Assembly (NCBI GenBank): GCA_025966295.1
Contig: JAOPVD010000115.1
Coordinates: 1-23,503 of the forward strand
Direction of reading: 5' to 3'
Length of the DNA stretch: 23,503 nt
Source: Frankiales bacterium
GTDB lineage: Bacteria; Actinomycetota; Actinomycetes; Mycobacteriales; SCTD01
Below, piece by piece: positions 1 to 6,935 of the stretch; the stretch's first letter is position 1; each line of letters opens with the position of its first letter. Below the pieces are notes generated by a model that was not told where the DNA came from, made no database searches, and worked only from the letters and a program-made list of their open reading frames with translations. The translations under genes were made by a program, and so were the position numbers.

Positions 1-86
1 CGGAGGTCGTGAGGCGAGCCGTCCAGTCGCACGGGACGGCCGTCATCGGGCGAGGCACAGATCTATACGGCCTCAGCGGCTTCTAA
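1..86 (+). CDS. possible C-terminal end of a gene entering from the left
   Basis: Frame 3 is open from the window edge to a TAA at 84-86 and encodes 27 residues ending in GTDLYGLSGF. About 22 of 27 codons end in G or C, as expected for real coding sequence in this genome. There is no start codon inside the window, so it would be the tail of a longer protein. I do not recognise the family. The stretch is short enough that chance cannot be excluded. Confidence 0.35.
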   Translation, partial: EVVRRAVQSHGTAVIGRGTDLYGLSGF

Positions 87-243
87 GGACCGCGCTTTCC
101 TTTCAGGTGAGCGTGCACTTCATGCGGACAAGGGCCCGCGGGAGCAGGCTGATAGTGCGGGTGAGATCGGTCCGTCGTCCTCCGCGCTGTTAGCGCTGCG
201 GACCACGTCCCCCCTCACACGGCAGGGTGCGCCCTGTCCCCCA

Positions 244-284
244 CCGGTCAAGGGTTCGCTACGCCGCTGCGCGCCCTTGACCGG
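244..284. repeat. 11-bp inverted repeat with 19-nt loop
   Basis: CCGGTCAAGGG at 244-254 is matched perfectly by CCCTTGACCGG at 274-284. No T-run follows on either side. It may be a factor-independent terminator without a U-tract, or the folded end of a lost mobile element. The sequence does not decide between these. Confidence 0.6.
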
Positions 285-606
285 CTCCTCCCAGGGCACA
301 GGCAGCAGTGATCGGGGGTACGCCGTTCTGTGGTGGTCCGAGCTGCGCCTCAGTCTGACGGCCACGGCTTCAGACGCCAGTCGCCGTCCGTGCAGATTCG
401 TGACGACGGTCGTCGGACACATATCCACAACCTGTCTGACCTGCGGTTATGGGTCAGACGAAGGCAAGACCATCAGCTCCAGGCATCACCAGCGAGCTGG
501 AGCGTGACTCTGATGGCTGCCGTTGTGACCCGTCCCGCCGGGATGGCGCGCTCGGCCCACTGGGCACGCAGCTGCTCGGCGGGTTCGTGCCGCTTGACGG
601 GTATGC

Positions 607-619
607 GCCCCCGAGGGGC
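607..619 (-). terminator. weak stem-loop after the FMN reductase gene
   Basis: GCCCC-CGA-GGGGC at 607-619 forms a 5-bp GC stem with a 3-nt loop about 20 nt beyond the stop of the FMN reductase gene on the minus strand. There is no T-tract, so this is a weak terminator candidate. Confidence 0.3.
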
Positions 620-638
620 TTGATCGGCGCTCGCTCCG

Positions 639-1223
639 TCAGGGCCGGGGCAGCACGGTCAGGACCCGCACCACGTGATCGCGGAACTCCTCCATGAAGT
701 CCTTGAGGAACCCCGCCGTCGTCTCGTCGATGACCTCTCCGTCGTCGCGGAAGCGCTCCGGGGTGTATTGGATGTAGGCCTCCGGCGAAGTCATCTGGCG
801 CGCGTTGCAGAAGCTCAGGACCGCCCGGAGGGACTGCTGGCCCACCGCGGTGCCGATCGCGCCGATGGACGCGCCGATCACCCCAGCGGGGATGTGGTGG
901 AAGGAGTTCTGCCCCCACGGGCGCGAGGCCCAGTCGATGGCGTTCTTGAGTGCGCCCGGGATGGAGCGGTTGTACTCCGGCGTCACGAACAAGATGGCGT
1001 CCGAACCGGAGATCGCCTCCTTCAGTGCCCTGGCCTCGGGTGGGTAGTCGCCGTCGTAGTCCTGGCTGTACAGCGGGAGGTTGCCGATAGGAATCTCGGT
1101 GAACTGCAGGTCCGGCGGAGCCAGCCGGATCAGGGAACGGGACAAGATCCGGTTAATCGACGTGGAGGACAGGCTCCCCACGAAGTAGCCGATGTTGTAG
1201 CTGGTCCGTGGTGACTGCGACAT
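639..1223 (-). CDS. NADPH-dependent FMN reductase family protein
   Basis: Predicted flavodoxin-fold oxidoreductase of 194 residues that reduces FMN with NAD(P)H. Two family signatures are visible: the FMN-phosphate loop GSLSSTSINR (residues 16-25) and the flavin-contact motif PEYNRSIPGALKNAIDW (82-98). The frame is open further upstream, but the ATG at 1223 is chosen because GGAGG lies five bases before it and the family N-terminus begins there. It is the last gene of a minus-strand block of aromatic-degradation genes. Family members can supply reduced flavin to two-component monooxygenases or act as quinone reductases. Whether it served the adjacent hydroxylase is inference, since TfdB-type enzymes normally carry their own FAD and use NADPH directly. 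It looks intact. Confidence 0.9.
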   Translation of the reverse strand: MSQSPRTSYNIGYFVGSLSSTSINRILSRSLIRLAPPDLQFTEIPIGNLPLYSQDYDGDYPPEARALKEAISGSDAILFVTPEYNRSIPGALKNAIDWASRPWGQNSFHHIPAGVIGASIGAIGTAVGQQSLRAVLSFCNARQMTSPEAYIQYTPERFRDDGEVIDETTAGFLKDFMEEFRDHVVRVLTVLPRP

Positions 1224-1294
1224 GGAATCCTCCATCGCCGCACCCACGGCGACCGCGGGCGCGAGGGGTTGTCCGCCCGTCCTCTGCTCGGACA

Positions 1295-1485
1295 TGGCGG
1301 GTGATTGTGAGGCTCACGGTCGGCATCTCCGGCGCCGGTAACGGTTCCGCGGTCCACCAGCCACCTGACCGTCGGCAGGCCGGTGTGGGGGTGTGGTGGG
1401 ACCCTGCATGCCGGGGCGGCCCCGACCATCGCGCCGTACACCTGGTCCATCGAGGTCATGGGACTCGTCCTCTCTACCGTGCAGG
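1295..1485 (-). other. spacer with possible broken reading frame
   Basis: Between the maleylacetate reductase remnant and the FMN reductase, the minus strand has an ATG at 1459 with a GAGGA element a few bases upstream. The frame begins MTSMDQVYGAMVGAAP, then drifts into low-complexity, Pro/Arg-rich sequence and overlaps the FMN reductase start. It could be the first residues of a lost operon gene. I cannot assign a family. Confidence 0.25.
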
Positions 1486-1875
1486 GCCGCCGGCGGGTCG
1501 CCCACCCAGGCGGCCCGCAGCGGGGACTCGATGCCGTCAGGGGTGACCGGGCGCGGGTTCGCGTAGGGGTTGGCGACAGCCAGTTCGACGATCCGCGGGA
1601 TCTCTCCTTCCCTCATGCCCCGCTCGGACAGCGACCGGGGTGGCGCCCAGCCGGCCGGCCACGCGGCCACCGCGCCGGGAGCCGACGGCCCGTTGTAGGC
1701 CAGGGCGTGCGGCAGCACCACGGTGTGGGTCTGGGCGTGCGGCAGGTCCAGGGTGCCGCCGAGGGGTCTGGCAGAGCGCGTGGTGCAGCGACATGTCGTC
1801 GGGCAGCTTGGCCACAGAGCCCGCACCGAACACCACTCGCATGGGCAGCGCCTGATAGGTGAACGGACCGATCAC
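1486..1875 (-). pseudogene. maleylacetate reductase remnant (internally deleted, frameshifted)
   Basis: Maleylacetate reductase is an iron-type alcohol dehydrogenase relative of about 350 residues that reduces maleylacetate to 3-oxoadipate, the step after hydroxyquinol ring cleavage. A GTG start at 1875 overlaps the stop of the dioxygenase gene (GTGA). It gives a typical family N-terminus containing FTYQALPMRVVFGAGS, but after about 28 residues this runs directly into LHHALCQT, which belongs roughly 200 residues later. After a frameshift, the conserved GGTLDLPHAQTHTVVLPHA segment appears, then another shortened section, then the C-terminal AVANPYANPRPV and AAWVGDPP segments. Most of the NAD-binding domain and part of the helical domain are missing. 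It cannot encode a working enzyme. Family assignment is confident; the exact 3' end is not. Confidence 0.85.
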
Positions 1876-2819
1876 GACATCACTCCGGAAGCTCCCCGGA
1901 CCAGGGTCGGCTGCACCTGCGCCGGCTGAGCCGCCGGCCTCGCCTGGTCTGCCCGCAGCAGCGTGATGTCGAACGTCAGCGTACGGAACGGGTTGGGCAG
2001 GCCGGCCCCTGACGCGCGGGCGGGATCGTCGACCTCCGGCACGGCGCGGATCAAGCTCTCCTTCACGCCGAAGACCGCATCGGAGTCCAGGTACGGGCTG
2101 TCGGCCACGAAGACGTGCGTGGTCACCGGGCGATACCCCGGCGCGGCGACGATGAAGTGAAGGTGCGCCGGCCGGTGCGGGTGCCGGCTGGTCGCCGCGA
2201 GCAACTGCCCGACCGGGCCGTCGTCGGGGATCGGGTAGTGCCGGGGGACCACCGAGCGGAACCAGAACCGTCCCTGCTCGTCCGCGGTGAACAGGCCCCG
2301 CAGGTTGCCCGCCGGCTGGATGCCGGGCTGCTGAACGTCGTAGAAGCCGTCCTCGTTGGTCTGCCAGACGTCCACAGACGCCCCTGCCAGCGGCTCGCCC
2401 TCGGGACCGGTCACCTGTCCCGACACCAGGCAGGGCGTGCCCTTGTCGTCGAGCGCGATGTTGTCCCCCACCTCCCGCCTCGGGGACTCCACCATGTGGA
2501 AGGGCCCGAGCACCGTCGACTCCGTCGAGGCGCCGTACGTCCGGTGGTTGATGGTCTCGACCAGCATGGACACGCCGAGGACGTCGGAGAGCAGGATGAA
2601 CTCCTGCCGCACATCGTTGCTCATCTGGCCGGTGCGGGTGAGGAAGTCGATGGCGACGCCCCACTCATCCTCGGTCAGCTCCACGTCCTTCACGAAGGCG
2701 TGCAGGTGGCGGACCAGTGAACTCAGCACCTGCTTGAGCCTCGGATCCGGCGTGTTCTCGAAACTGGCGGCAACGACATCGGCCGAGTGCTCCTCGCTGA
2801 ACAGCTGCGGGAGGCTCAT
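1872..2819 (-). CDS. hydroxyquinol 1,2-dioxygenase (intradiol ring-cleavage)
   Basis: Non-heme Fe(III) intradiol dioxygenase of 315 residues, predicted to cleave hydroxyquinol (1,2,4-trihydroxybenzene) to maleylacetate in the cytoplasm. The four expected iron ligands are visible: Tyr160 (in DGFYD), Tyr195 (in PRHYPIPDDGP), His219 and His221 (in HRPAHLHF). Their spacing closely follows the known hydroxyquinol enzymes. The N-terminal helical dimerisation region spans about residues 1-100. The ATG at 2819 overlaps the TGA of the upstream hydroxylase remnant (ATGA) and has GGAGGTG before it, so the genes were translationally coupled. Its own stop overlaps the GTG of the maleylacetate reductase remnant. 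The reading frame appears fully intact although both neighbours are wrecked. Catechol or chlorocatechol dioxygenase is less likely given the neighbours. Confidence 0.93.
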   Translation of the reverse strand: MSLPQLFSEEHSADVVAASFENTPDPRLKQVLSSLVRHLHAFVKDVELTEDEWGVAIDFLTRTGQMSNDVRQEFILLSDVLGVSMLVETINHRTYGASTESTVLGPFHMVESPRREVGDNIALDDKGTPCLVSGQVTGPEGEPLAGASVDVWQTNEDGFYDVQQPGIQPAGNLRGLFTADEQGRFWFRSVVPRHYPIPDDGPVGQLLAATSRHPHRPAHLHFIVAAPGYRPVTTHVFVADSPYLDSDAVFGVKESLIRAVPEVDDPARASGAGLPNPFRTLTFDITLLRADQARPAAQPAQVQPTLVRGASGVMS

Positions 2820-3189
2820 GCTTGCACCTCCTGGGCGCGGTCGAGAACGGTGCGCAGGGCGCTCTCCAAGGCGGCCTCAGCTTCGGCATGGGACGTGGCA
2901 CTGCCCTCCCGGAAGGTCTCCCGGAAGGCGACGTAGTTGTCCGGCCGGGCGAGCAGGTTGCCCATCAGCTCCCGCGGCACGGCCTCAGCCATCACCTCCT
3001 CCTCGACGCCCAGGTCACGGAGCGCCTCCAACGGGCGCTGGTTGGTGCTGTGGGCGCGCGGGGTGTCCGTCAGCCGCCCGTACATGCTGATCACGGTCGT
3101 CGCACGCCGTACGTCGCCAGCGCCAGTGCGGCTGAGGAACCGGCGGGCCCACTGCCGACGATGAGGACGTCGGTGTCGAGGTCTGGCAT
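2816..3189 (-). pseudogene. TfdB-like FAD phenol hydroxylase remnant (middle deleted)
   Basis: Normal members are single-component FAD/NADPH phenol or 2,4-dichlorophenol 6-monooxygenases of about 550-600 residues. Here the ATG at 3189, with AAGGAGAG upstream, starts a textbook N-terminus with the FAD dinucleotide motif VLIVGSGPAGSSAALALA. A one-base deletion near 3100 shifts the frame. The next segment (YGRLTDTPRAHSTNQR and EALRDLGVEEEVMAEA) continues the family alignment to about residue 70. After RELMGN the sequence jumps to a C-terminal segment beginning LLARPDNYVAF and ends at 2816. Roughly 450 residues are missing, including the conserved GD motif and the substrate pocket. The stop overlaps the dioxygenase start. 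Confidence is high that this is a deleted relic and moderate for the exact substrate. Confidence 0.87.
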
Positions 3190-3274
3190 CAGAAGGCCTC
3201 TCCTTGTTGCTCGAATCACATCCCGTCCCCAGTGTGGGGCCGACCACTGAGGGGCTTCCTGCACGATCCGACCG

Positions 3275-3307
3275 ACTTCGCTGCACGAAGTGCGCGTCGT
3301 CGACGCG
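3275..3307. promoter_or_regulatory. two adjacent palindromes in the catabolic operon promoter region
   Basis: ACTTCG-CTGCA-CGAAGT occupies 3275-3291 (6-bp arms, 5-bp spacer). Immediately next to it, CGCGTCG-T-CGACGCG occupies 3293-3307 (7-bp arms). Both lie between the regulator gene's stop (3323) and the hydroxylase start (3189), where the operon promoter should be. They look like operators for a dimeric repressor. AraC-type proteins usually bind direct repeats, so another regulator may use them. Confidence 0.4.
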
Positions 3308-3322
3308 ACGGAAGCAGCAGCC

Positions 3323-4201
3323 TCAGGAACGGCGGCGCACGGCACCGGGGGTGGTGTCGAGGTGTGCACGCATGACCCGGGTCAGATGCTCCTGGTGCGA
3401 GAAGCCGGACCGGATGGCGATGTCGGCGATGGGGGCGGTGCCAGTGCGCAACAGCCGGCATGCCTGATCGACGCGAAGTCCGAGCAGGAACCGGTGCGGT
3501 GCCAGGCCCGTCCGCGCCTTGAACTGCCGGCTGAACTGGCTGACGCTCAGCCGCGCGGCCGAGGCCAGCTCGGCCAGCGACACGGGCTCGGCCAACCGCT
3601 CCTCCATCACCGCCCGCACCGTCGCGAACTGAGAATCCCCAAGTCCACCCGGGGGACGGTCGTCGACCGAGCCCACCCGGGACCGGTGTCGTCGCACCAG
3701 CTGCGCGGCGACCATCGAGCCCAGCTCGTCGAGGTAGGTCCGGGCGGCCGGCTCCCAACGGCGGAGCGTCTCGTCCATCGACAGCACGAGCTGCTCCAGC
3801 AGGCGATCGCTCGTGCCGAGCTCCTCGGCCAGCTCGACCGGCCGGTCCGCACCGGCGGCGTCGCGGACGAGATCGTCGTGGAGGTAGAGGTGGACCGTGC
3901 TGAGGTCGCCTCCGAGCTCGACCGTCAGATCCCGGCCCGCTGGATGGATGAACAGCCCGCCGGCCGGCACCTGTCGCGAATGACTGAGCCTTCCCTGGCC
4001 TCGTCGGACAGTGACCGGCCCGTCGAGATGGAGGATCACCAGGTGCGTGCCCGCCGCCTCGAACGACTCGCGATACGGGCTCTCGCGTTGAACGGACAGG
4101 TACTGCCTGTCCCACCCCAGCCCAGCGCTGGTCCGCTCAGGCTCCACCCACGGCTGCCGCAGGATGCCGTTGGTGTCCAGCAGCCCAAGTTCACTGGTCA
4201 C
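3323..4201 (-). CDS. AraC/XylS-family transcriptional regulator
   Basis: DNA-binding regulator of 292 residues. The N-terminal half (about 15-180) resembles the cupin-like effector or dimerisation region of AraC-type activators. The C-terminal part carries both helix-turn-helix units: about 208-228 (LAELASAARLSVSQFSRQF) and about 257-278 (IADIAIRSGFSHQEHLTRV), with the typical GLAPHRFLLGLR linker. The start is GTG at 4201 with GAGGA upstream. It lies just upstream of, and in the same direction as, the hydroxylase/dioxygenase/maleylacetate reductase genes, so it is the obvious candidate activator of that operon, with a phenolic compound or pathway intermediate as likely effector. That role is inferred from position. 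It seems intact and may now control a crippled operon. Confidence 0.9.
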   Translation of the reverse strand: MTSELGLLDTNGILRQPWVEPERTSAGLGWDRQYLSVQRESPYRESFEAAGTHLVILHLDGPVTVRRGQGRLSHSRQVPAGGLFIHPAGRDLTVELGGDLSTVHLYLHDDLVRDAAGADRPVELAEELGTSDRLLEQLVLSMDETLRRWEPAARTYLDELGSMVAAQLVRRHRSRVGSVDDRPPGGLGDSQFATVRAVMEERLAEPVSLAELASAARLSVSQFSRQFKARTGLAPHRFLLGLRVDQACRLLRTGTAPIADIAIRSGFSHQEHLTRVMRAHLDTTPGAVRRRS

Positions 4202-4433
4202 ACGGCCGTCCTCATGCCGATCGGTTCGCGCTCACCGTGCCGTCTCTCACGGCAGCCTAATCGGCCTGATGCGGTGCCAGTCCTCCCCGACCAGCCACAG
4301 GGCCACAGGATGATCTTGTCCCTTGTGACCCCTGCCCGCCGGGTCGGGTCGCCAGGCAGGCGGCCTGCGCGCCAACTGCCGCCACCGCTGTCCGCCGTCG
4401 GTGCAAGGGCAGCCGCTTCGGCAAGATGAGGGC
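4202..4433. other. divergent intergenic region
   Basis: This region lies between the AraC-type gene (minus) and the DUF1990-like gene (plus). I see no clear promoter hexamers or long inverted repeat. A minus-strand frame ending near 4247 has a protein-like tail (GEDWHRIRPIRLP) but no recognisable family, and its upstream part overlaps the start of the plus-strand gene. I do not call it as a gene. Confidence 0.4.
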
Positions 4434-4985
4434 ATGCGCCTTGCCAAGTCATCAAGCCTCGCCGCGTTGGTAGGCGTGTACGAAGTCCTGGATCTCACTT
4501 ACCCAGAGGTAGGGGCGACACAGGGTTCCCTTCCTACGGGCTACCAGCACCTCCGCCGCAGGGTCAGCCTGGGCACAGGCAGGGACGTCTTTGTTCGAGC
4601 GTCCGAAGCCCTGATGTCGTGGCAGGTTCAGCGGCGCGCCGGACTAACGGTCACGGCCGATGGACCGGTGGCCCTGGGTCAGACACTCGTCATGGGGCTT
4701 GGAGTCCGCATCTGCCTCGTGGTCCCCTGCCGAGTCGTGGCCATCACGGACGAGCTTGACCGCCGGGGCTTCACCTACGGGACGTTACCGGATCATCCGG
4801 AACGAGGCGAAGAGTCGTTCTCCATTGTTGACAGTGGCCATGAGATCCACTTCGAGATAGCGGCCTTCAGCCGGCCGAACGGACCTGTCGTCAGGGCCGT
4901 TGCGCCGCTGGCGCGGCTTGGTCAGCGGATGGCGACCCGACGATACGAACAGGCCGCCAAGGGACTTGTTAGGACTGGTCGCTAA
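4434..4985 (+). CDS. DUF1990-like protein
   Basis: Protein of 183 residues with the features of the DUF1990 family: the early YPEVGATQGSLPTGY segment followed by LRRRVSLGTG, a central G-rich beta region, the TYGTLPDHPERGEESF motif, and the AAFSRP segment near the C-terminus. The family has no established biochemical role and is common in actinobacteria and plants. The frame is open to a GTG at 4401, but the ATG at 4434 fits the usual family N-terminus. The ribosome-binding site is poor for both starts. It stands alone between the AraC-type gene and a small membrane protein gene and shows no sign of damage. Confidence 0.8.
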   Translation: MRLAKSSSLAALVGVYEVLDLTYPEVGATQGSLPTGYQHLRRRVSLGTGRDVFVRASEALMSWQVQRRAGLTVTADGPVALGQTLVMGLGVRICLVVPCRVVAITDELDRRGFTYGTLPDHPERGEESFSIVDSGHEIHFEIAAFSRPNGPVVRAVAPLARLGQRMATRRYEQAAKGLVRTGR

Positions 4986-5022
4986 CGGCCCTTCTCGTTG
5001 GTTAGAAACGGGGTAGGCCGTT
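4984..5022. terminator. possible bidirectional stem between convergent genes
   Basis: AACGGCC at 4984-4990 pairs with GGCCGTT at 5016-5022. A smaller CGTT/AACG stem lies inside. The element sits in the 49-nt gap between convergent stop codons. No T-run follows on either strand, so terminator function is only suggested by position. Confidence 0.3.
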
Positions 5023-5034
5023 CCCAGCCGTGTT

Positions 5035-5376
5035 CTAGTCGGAGGGCGGTGGAATGCGATTTCCCGACGCGTCGAGGTAGATCCGAGCACCAGGACGGCT
5101 GCTGGACCGACGTGTGGGAAGAGCACGCATGGCGTCCACCAGTGCCGCGACCAGGATGATGACGATGAACAGGCCAGCGGTGAGCAGATAGTTGGCAGTG
5201 TTCGGGGCTAGGCAGCCCTCAAAGCCTGGGCCGCCTGGGCCGTCGACATGGCCGTAGTGGTCGGCCCAGGTCGGACGTGCGCCGCATGGAACCGGCGCGG
5301 TTGGGCCGTGCCAGAAGACCACTCCTGCGATCACGAGCGCAACTGGGATCGAAGCCACCGTCAGCCCATGCCTCAT
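5035..5376 (-). CDS. small two-pass membrane protein, unknown function
   Basis: Predicted 113-residue protein with two hydrophobic segments: about residues 5-23 (VASIPVALVIAGVVFW) and about 63-82 (YLLTAGLFIVIILVAALVD). Between them lies a short extracytoplasmic loop with two cysteines and many Gly/Pro residues, and after them a basic C-terminal tail. I recognise no family. The start is ATG at 5376 without a clear ribosome-binding site. It converges on the DUF1990-like gene. Third-position G/C is somewhat lower than in the core genes further right, as in the neighbouring decayed region, which may indicate accessory DNA. Confidence 0.6.
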   Translation of the reverse strand: MRHGLTVASIPVALVIAGVVFWHGPTAPVPCGARPTWADHYGHVDGPGGPGFEGCLAPNTANYLLTAGLFIVIILVAALVDAMRALPTRRSSSRPGARIYLDASGNRIPPPSD

Positions 5377-5762
5377 GGCGGCAGGCTACGACGGTCCAGT
5401 GGTCGCCCTCCCGCTACGAGAGTTACAGCAAGGACCGGACGCATCATGCCGTGGTGCTGATGGCGCTCATCTGAATCTCCCCAGACCTGCTCGAGCAACC
5501 CTCGGGATATTCGCTGAGCGGCATCAGTGCATCAGTTCTCATGGAAGAAGACTGGCTACAGCGGCTACTGGTACATGTACTTCAAGACGCAGAAGACGAC
5601 CCGGCTGCGCGCATCCCGCTGCCCTCGCCCGACTGGGGCCTGCTCGCCAGTGGCCCCGCCGTGCGAGGCGTTCAGGTCTACGACCTCGAGCCCGGCCGCA
5701 TCCCGGGAGTTCGTTGCTCGGCCCTTCGCGTGGCCCAGGCACCGCGCCCACCCGGGCCGGAC
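5377..5762. other. decayed region without a confident gene
   Basis: Two short plus-strand stretches look protein-like: one around 5540-5600 reading GYSGYWYMYFKTQKT, and one in another frame around 5608-5740 reading DWGLLASGPAVRGVQVYD. Neither has a credible start, ribosome-binding site or continuous frame. They could be fragments of genes broken when a mobile element inserted or decayed. No family is recognised. Confidence 0.4.
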
Positions 5763-6235
5763 TCAGTGGTGCCAGGTGAGCACCAGCGCGGTCGCTCCGT
5801 CGGGCGACTCCCAGAGACCGGCCGTGGCTACCGATTGGCGGCCACGCGGTTGCGGCGTGTCGCTGGTTACGGCTGCGCGCGCTTCCGCCCAGGCCGTCTG
5901 GGCGTCGTCCTTGTCGTGCCGGACGACCTCGGTCCTCTCAGGCAGCCCGCCGGGCCAGTACGTGATGACAGGACTACCTCGCCCTTCGCCTTCTCGGCCT
6001 CCTTGTCGCTGATCCACCTGGCGAAGATCTCGGGGTCGAGGCGCTGCGAAGGCCGCGCGGTAGCGCTCGAGCTTCTGGTCGCAGGCGGTGATGGTGTCGC
6101 GGGCGGTCGGGGTGGCGGTGTCGTGGTGCGGGTCCTCGCCGACACCCCGGAGCTCGGCGGCGTCGGCGTGCCTCGGCGTCCTGATCAGCCCGCCAAGCCC
6201 CTTGATCTGGGTGCGGTCATCGGCTGCCCGCCGTC
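5763..6235 (-). pseudogene. serine recombinase C-terminal remnant fused to an unknown tail
   Basis: On the minus strand, about 6150-6040 reads ARDTITACDQKLERYRAAF. After a frameshift it continues DPEIFARWISDKEAEKAKGE to about 5965. This matches the coiled region after the zinc-ribbon of large serine recombinases, where a segment of the type CDxKLxRYRAALxAGADP is followed by WI and an acidic/basic helix. A second frameshift leads into a different frame that stays open to the TGA at 5765-5763 (ITYWPGGLPERTEVVRHDK ... ALVLTWHH). I do not recognise this tail as recombinase; it may be another gene's end. The catalytic N-terminal domain is absent. This is a relic of a site-specific integration element. 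Confidence 0.55.
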
Positions 6236-6407
6236 ACTGGGCAGCTAGCAGCGGTAGTGCGGGCTCTTGGACTCGACGGCCAGGCGGGTGAGGGCCACCC
6301 GTCTCGGCGATAGCACTCGCCTCCGCATCCCTGGCGGACTTTGCGACGCCGCCACCGCCCAGGTACTGGCCTTCGGCTGCCTCGGAGCGGCTTCCCGCGA
6401 TGAGTTC
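6236..6407. other. spacer, probably part of the decayed element
   Basis: No frame here gives a recognisable product. The minus strand just past 6245 ends a short frame with LAVESKSPHYRC then TAG, which could be another protein tail. Nothing else can be supported before the promoter-like element at 6408. Confidence 0.3.
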
Positions 6408-6433
6408 GGGAACCGGGGTCCGTCACAACCGTT
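6408..6433 (+). promoter_or_regulatory. ECF-sigma-type promoter upstream of the SRPBCC gene
   Basis: GGGAAC at 6408-6413 and CGTT at 6430-6433 are separated by 16 bases. This matches the GGAAC-N16/17-CGTT pattern known for extracytoplasmic-function sigma factors. The expected start of transcription, around 6440, lies just ahead of the AGGAGG ribosome-binding site (6450-6456) of the gene starting at 6462. Confidence 0.5.
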
Positions 6434-6461
6434 AGCAGCATCAGCTCAGGAGGAGGCAACC

Positions 6462-6935
6462 ATGGCCGCCGAGACCGTCAGCGCGACCGAGACCATCGAT
6501 GCGCCGGCCGAGGTCATCTTCGCCGTCCTTGCCGACCCGGCGAAGCATGCCGCCATCGACGGAACCGGCTGGGTGCGCGAGCCGCTCGACTGCGAACCGC
6601 TGACCGCGGCCGGGCAGATCTTCCGGATGGCCATGTACCACGCCAAGCACCCCGAGGGCGGCTACCAGATCGCCAACCGGGTCCAGGTGCTCGACCGTCC
6701 GAACGCCATCTCTTGGGAGCCGGGATACGACACCGGCGACGGCAGCCTGAGCTTCGGCGGCTGGGTGTGGCGCTACGACCTCGTGGTCTCCGGACCCGGC
6801 AACACCGAGGTCACCCTGTCCTACGACTGGTCGGCTGTCCCGGAGTCGATCCGTCAGAACTTCTCGTTCCCGCCGTTCCCACCCGACCATCTGAGCAACT
6901 CGCTCACCCACCTCGCCGACTTGGCCACCCGGTGA
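6462..6935 (+). CDS. SRPBCC-family (START/Bet v1-like) protein
   Basis: Protein of 157 residues with the helix-grip fold pattern of SRPBCC proteins (polyketide cyclase or lipid-transport type). The N-terminal strand VSATETIDAPAEVIFAVLADPAKHAAIDG is typical, followed by a beta-rich centre (GGYQIANRVQVLD, ISWEPGYD, WVWRYDLVVSG, TEVTLSYDW) and a C-terminal helix (SNSLTHLADLA). Such proteins bind a hydrophobic ligand; no specific ligand can be named. The ATG at 6462 follows a strong AGGAGG at 6450-6456. It is apparently monocistronic and preceded by an ECF-type promoter, suggesting induction under envelope or redox stress. Confidence 0.85.
   Translation: MAAETVSATETIDAPAEVIFAVLADPAKHAAIDGTGWVREPLDCEPLTAAGQIFRMAMYHAKHPEGGYQIANRVQVLDRPNAISWEPGYDTGDGSLSFGGWVWRYDLVVSGPGNTEVTLSYDWSAVPESIRQNFSFPPFPPDHLSNSLTHLADLATR

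Larger units (their letters stand above)
87..638. other. region without a confident gene; decayed or intergenic
   Basis: No frame on either strand gives a convincing complete protein. The minus strand from about 600 to 473 reads as a plausible protein tail (about 41 codons, roughly 78% G/C at third positions, ending GDAWS then TGA at 475-473), but it lacks a start and I cannot assign it. The remainder holds a strong hairpin at 244-284 and mixed frames. The picture fits remnants of an accessory element, but no transposase or integrase motif can be read. Confidence 0.4.

Noticed and set aside
120..428. Minus-strand 102-residue frame at the left end
   Set aside because: No ribosome-binding site, no recognisable motif, and it spans the hairpin at 244-284.
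4247..4498. Minus-strand small gene ending near 4247
   Set aside because: The last residues look protein-like but the upstream part overlaps the DUF1990-like gene and has no start signal or family match.
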